A stretch of 64,000 nucleotides of DNA from Pleomorphomonas sp. T1.2MG-36 (GTDB lineage: Bacteria > Pseudomonadota > Alphaproteobacteria > Rhizobiales > Pleomorphomonadaceae). Location: positions 558,001-622,000 of the forward strand of contig NZ_CATNLY010000012.1 in assembly GCF_950100655.1 (NCBI RefSeq). The letters are read 5' to 3'. The translations under genes and the position numbers were made by a program. Within the stretch, counting starts at the first letter, position 1. Every line of letters starts with the position of its first letter. Below, in pieces: positions 63,532 through 64,000 of this stretch. The notes beneath the pieces were generated by a model. It saw only the letters and a list, made by a program, of their open reading frames with translations, searched no databases and was not told where the DNA came from.

Positions 63532-64000
63532 TCATCGACGACCGCGGATATCGCCGCTGACCGCCCGCCCCAGCCGTTCCACCGCCGCTTTCAAGCCATC
63601 GTCGGCGATGCCGGCGGCGAGGGTTTGCACCCTGGCCTCGGCCTCGGGAGAAAGCTGCCCCGGTCTCGGGCGGGGCCTTGGGCCGATCTTCACCGGCGGA
63701 AGCTGCAGCGGCTTCAGGCGACCGACAAGGCGGTAGCCGAAAAAGGTATTGATGCGCTCGATCAGCTGCGGCGCCTCGAGCGTCAGGCGCATGGCCGCCG
63801 CCCCGGAGCAGCGCACCGTCAGAACGGCGGGCTCGTGCTCTTCTTCCTCGATCAGTCCCTTCGGCCGACGCGGCCATGAGAGCTGGTCGGGGGCCGTCGT
63901 TTCGGCATAGACGGGACCGACGATATCAGGCCAGTGAGCGACGAGATCGAGCGTGGCAAAACCGCGCTTGCGGCAGGCGGCATTGAGCGGCGCGGCTATG
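63532..64000 (-). CDS. DUF721 family protein, DciA-like (partial, 5' end outside window)
   Basis: The frame is open from the window edge (position 63999 inward) to a stop at 63532, about 155 codons, lacking its N-terminus. The visible start RGFATLDLVAHWPDIVG is the DUF721/DciA hallmark (arginine-glycine-phenylalanine, W-x-x-IVG). VLTVRCSGAAAMRLTLEAPQ, LIERINTFFGY and RLVGRLKPLQLPP follow. DciA proteins load the DnaB helicase at replication initiation. The C-terminus is basic. The gene order DUF721-dsbA-smc is conserved in the order. Confidence 0.88.
   Translation of the reverse strand, partial: IAAPLNAACRKRGFATLDLVAHWPDIVGPVYAETTAPDQLSWPRRPKGLIEEEEHEPAVLTVRCSGAAAMRLTLEAPQLIERINTFFGYRLVGRLKPLQLPPVKIGPRPRPRPGQLSPEAEARVQTLAAGIADDGLKAAVERLGRAVSGDIRGRR

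Overview
The window is a 64-kb piece of a high-GC alphaproteobacterial chromosome, most likely from the order Hyphomicrobiales (Rhizobiales). The pointers are split F0 b and b' subunits, an imuA-imuB-dnaE2 mutagenesis cassette behind a GTTC-N7-GTTC LexA box, the rnhB / DUF721(dciA)-dsbA-smc neighbourhood, and the family set hdac, xseB, dxs, tlyA, RlmD-type methyltransferase. A genus cannot be given. No rRNA, tRNA, CRISPR array, insertion sequence or phage gene was recognised.

Layout. 0-2 kb: amino-acid ABC transporter (binding protein and permease). 1.9-5.3 kb: ArsR-type repressor with a BigR/SqrR-like cysteine pair, a rhodanese, and a divergent GGDEF-EAL protein. 5.4-6.5 kb: LrgA/LrgB pair. 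6.5-7.5 kb: flavodoxin and DUF2023 behind a long palindrome that looks Fur-like. 7.5-12.4 kb: HXXEE membrane protein, then a dehydrogenase, tagaturonate reductase and altronate dehydratase operon for hexonate catabolism. 12.4-19 kb: LysE exporter and the SOS mutasome cassette. 19.1-20.9 kb: DeoR regulator divergent from a NudK-like Nudix hydrolase and a DUF4406-like protein. 21-26.2 kb: Sua5, HDAC-like deacetylase, a 63-aa orphan, copper proteins and a CorA-type channel. 26.6-33.2 kb: AraC regulator, Tat-exported CpdB, GNAT, Dxs and a GyrI-like protein. 33.4-40.3 kb: five-gene sugar ABC transporter / GH2 operon. 40.3-41.5 kb: gene-poor gap. 41.5-49.4 kb: XseB, PdxH, DnaJ-like, DUF1499, MBL hydrolase, MFS, TlyA and an RNA methyltransferase. 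49.4-55.3 kb: alanine dehydrogenase with its Lrp-type regulator, a chemoreceptor, GNAT and AroC. 55.4-64 kb: RnhB, the F0 ATP synthase operon with visible promoter and terminator, Smc, a Tat-exported DsbA-like protein and the 3' part of DUF721/dciA.

How the parts work together. Several modules are self-contained and carry visible control sites: a repressor/rhodanese sulfur unit, an iron-sparing flavodoxin unit, a hexonate-to-KDG operon behind an operator-overlapped promoter, an SOS mutagenesis operon, an alanine dehydrogenase/Lrp divergon, and an importer paired with an intracellular GH2 glycosidase. The hdac, dxs, xseB, tlyA and methyltransferase genes lie in an order and orientation that a single inversion plus insertions would explain. 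The least understood unit is DeoR / NudK-like / DUF4406-like, whose shared promoter carries three helically phased TGCACGA repeats.
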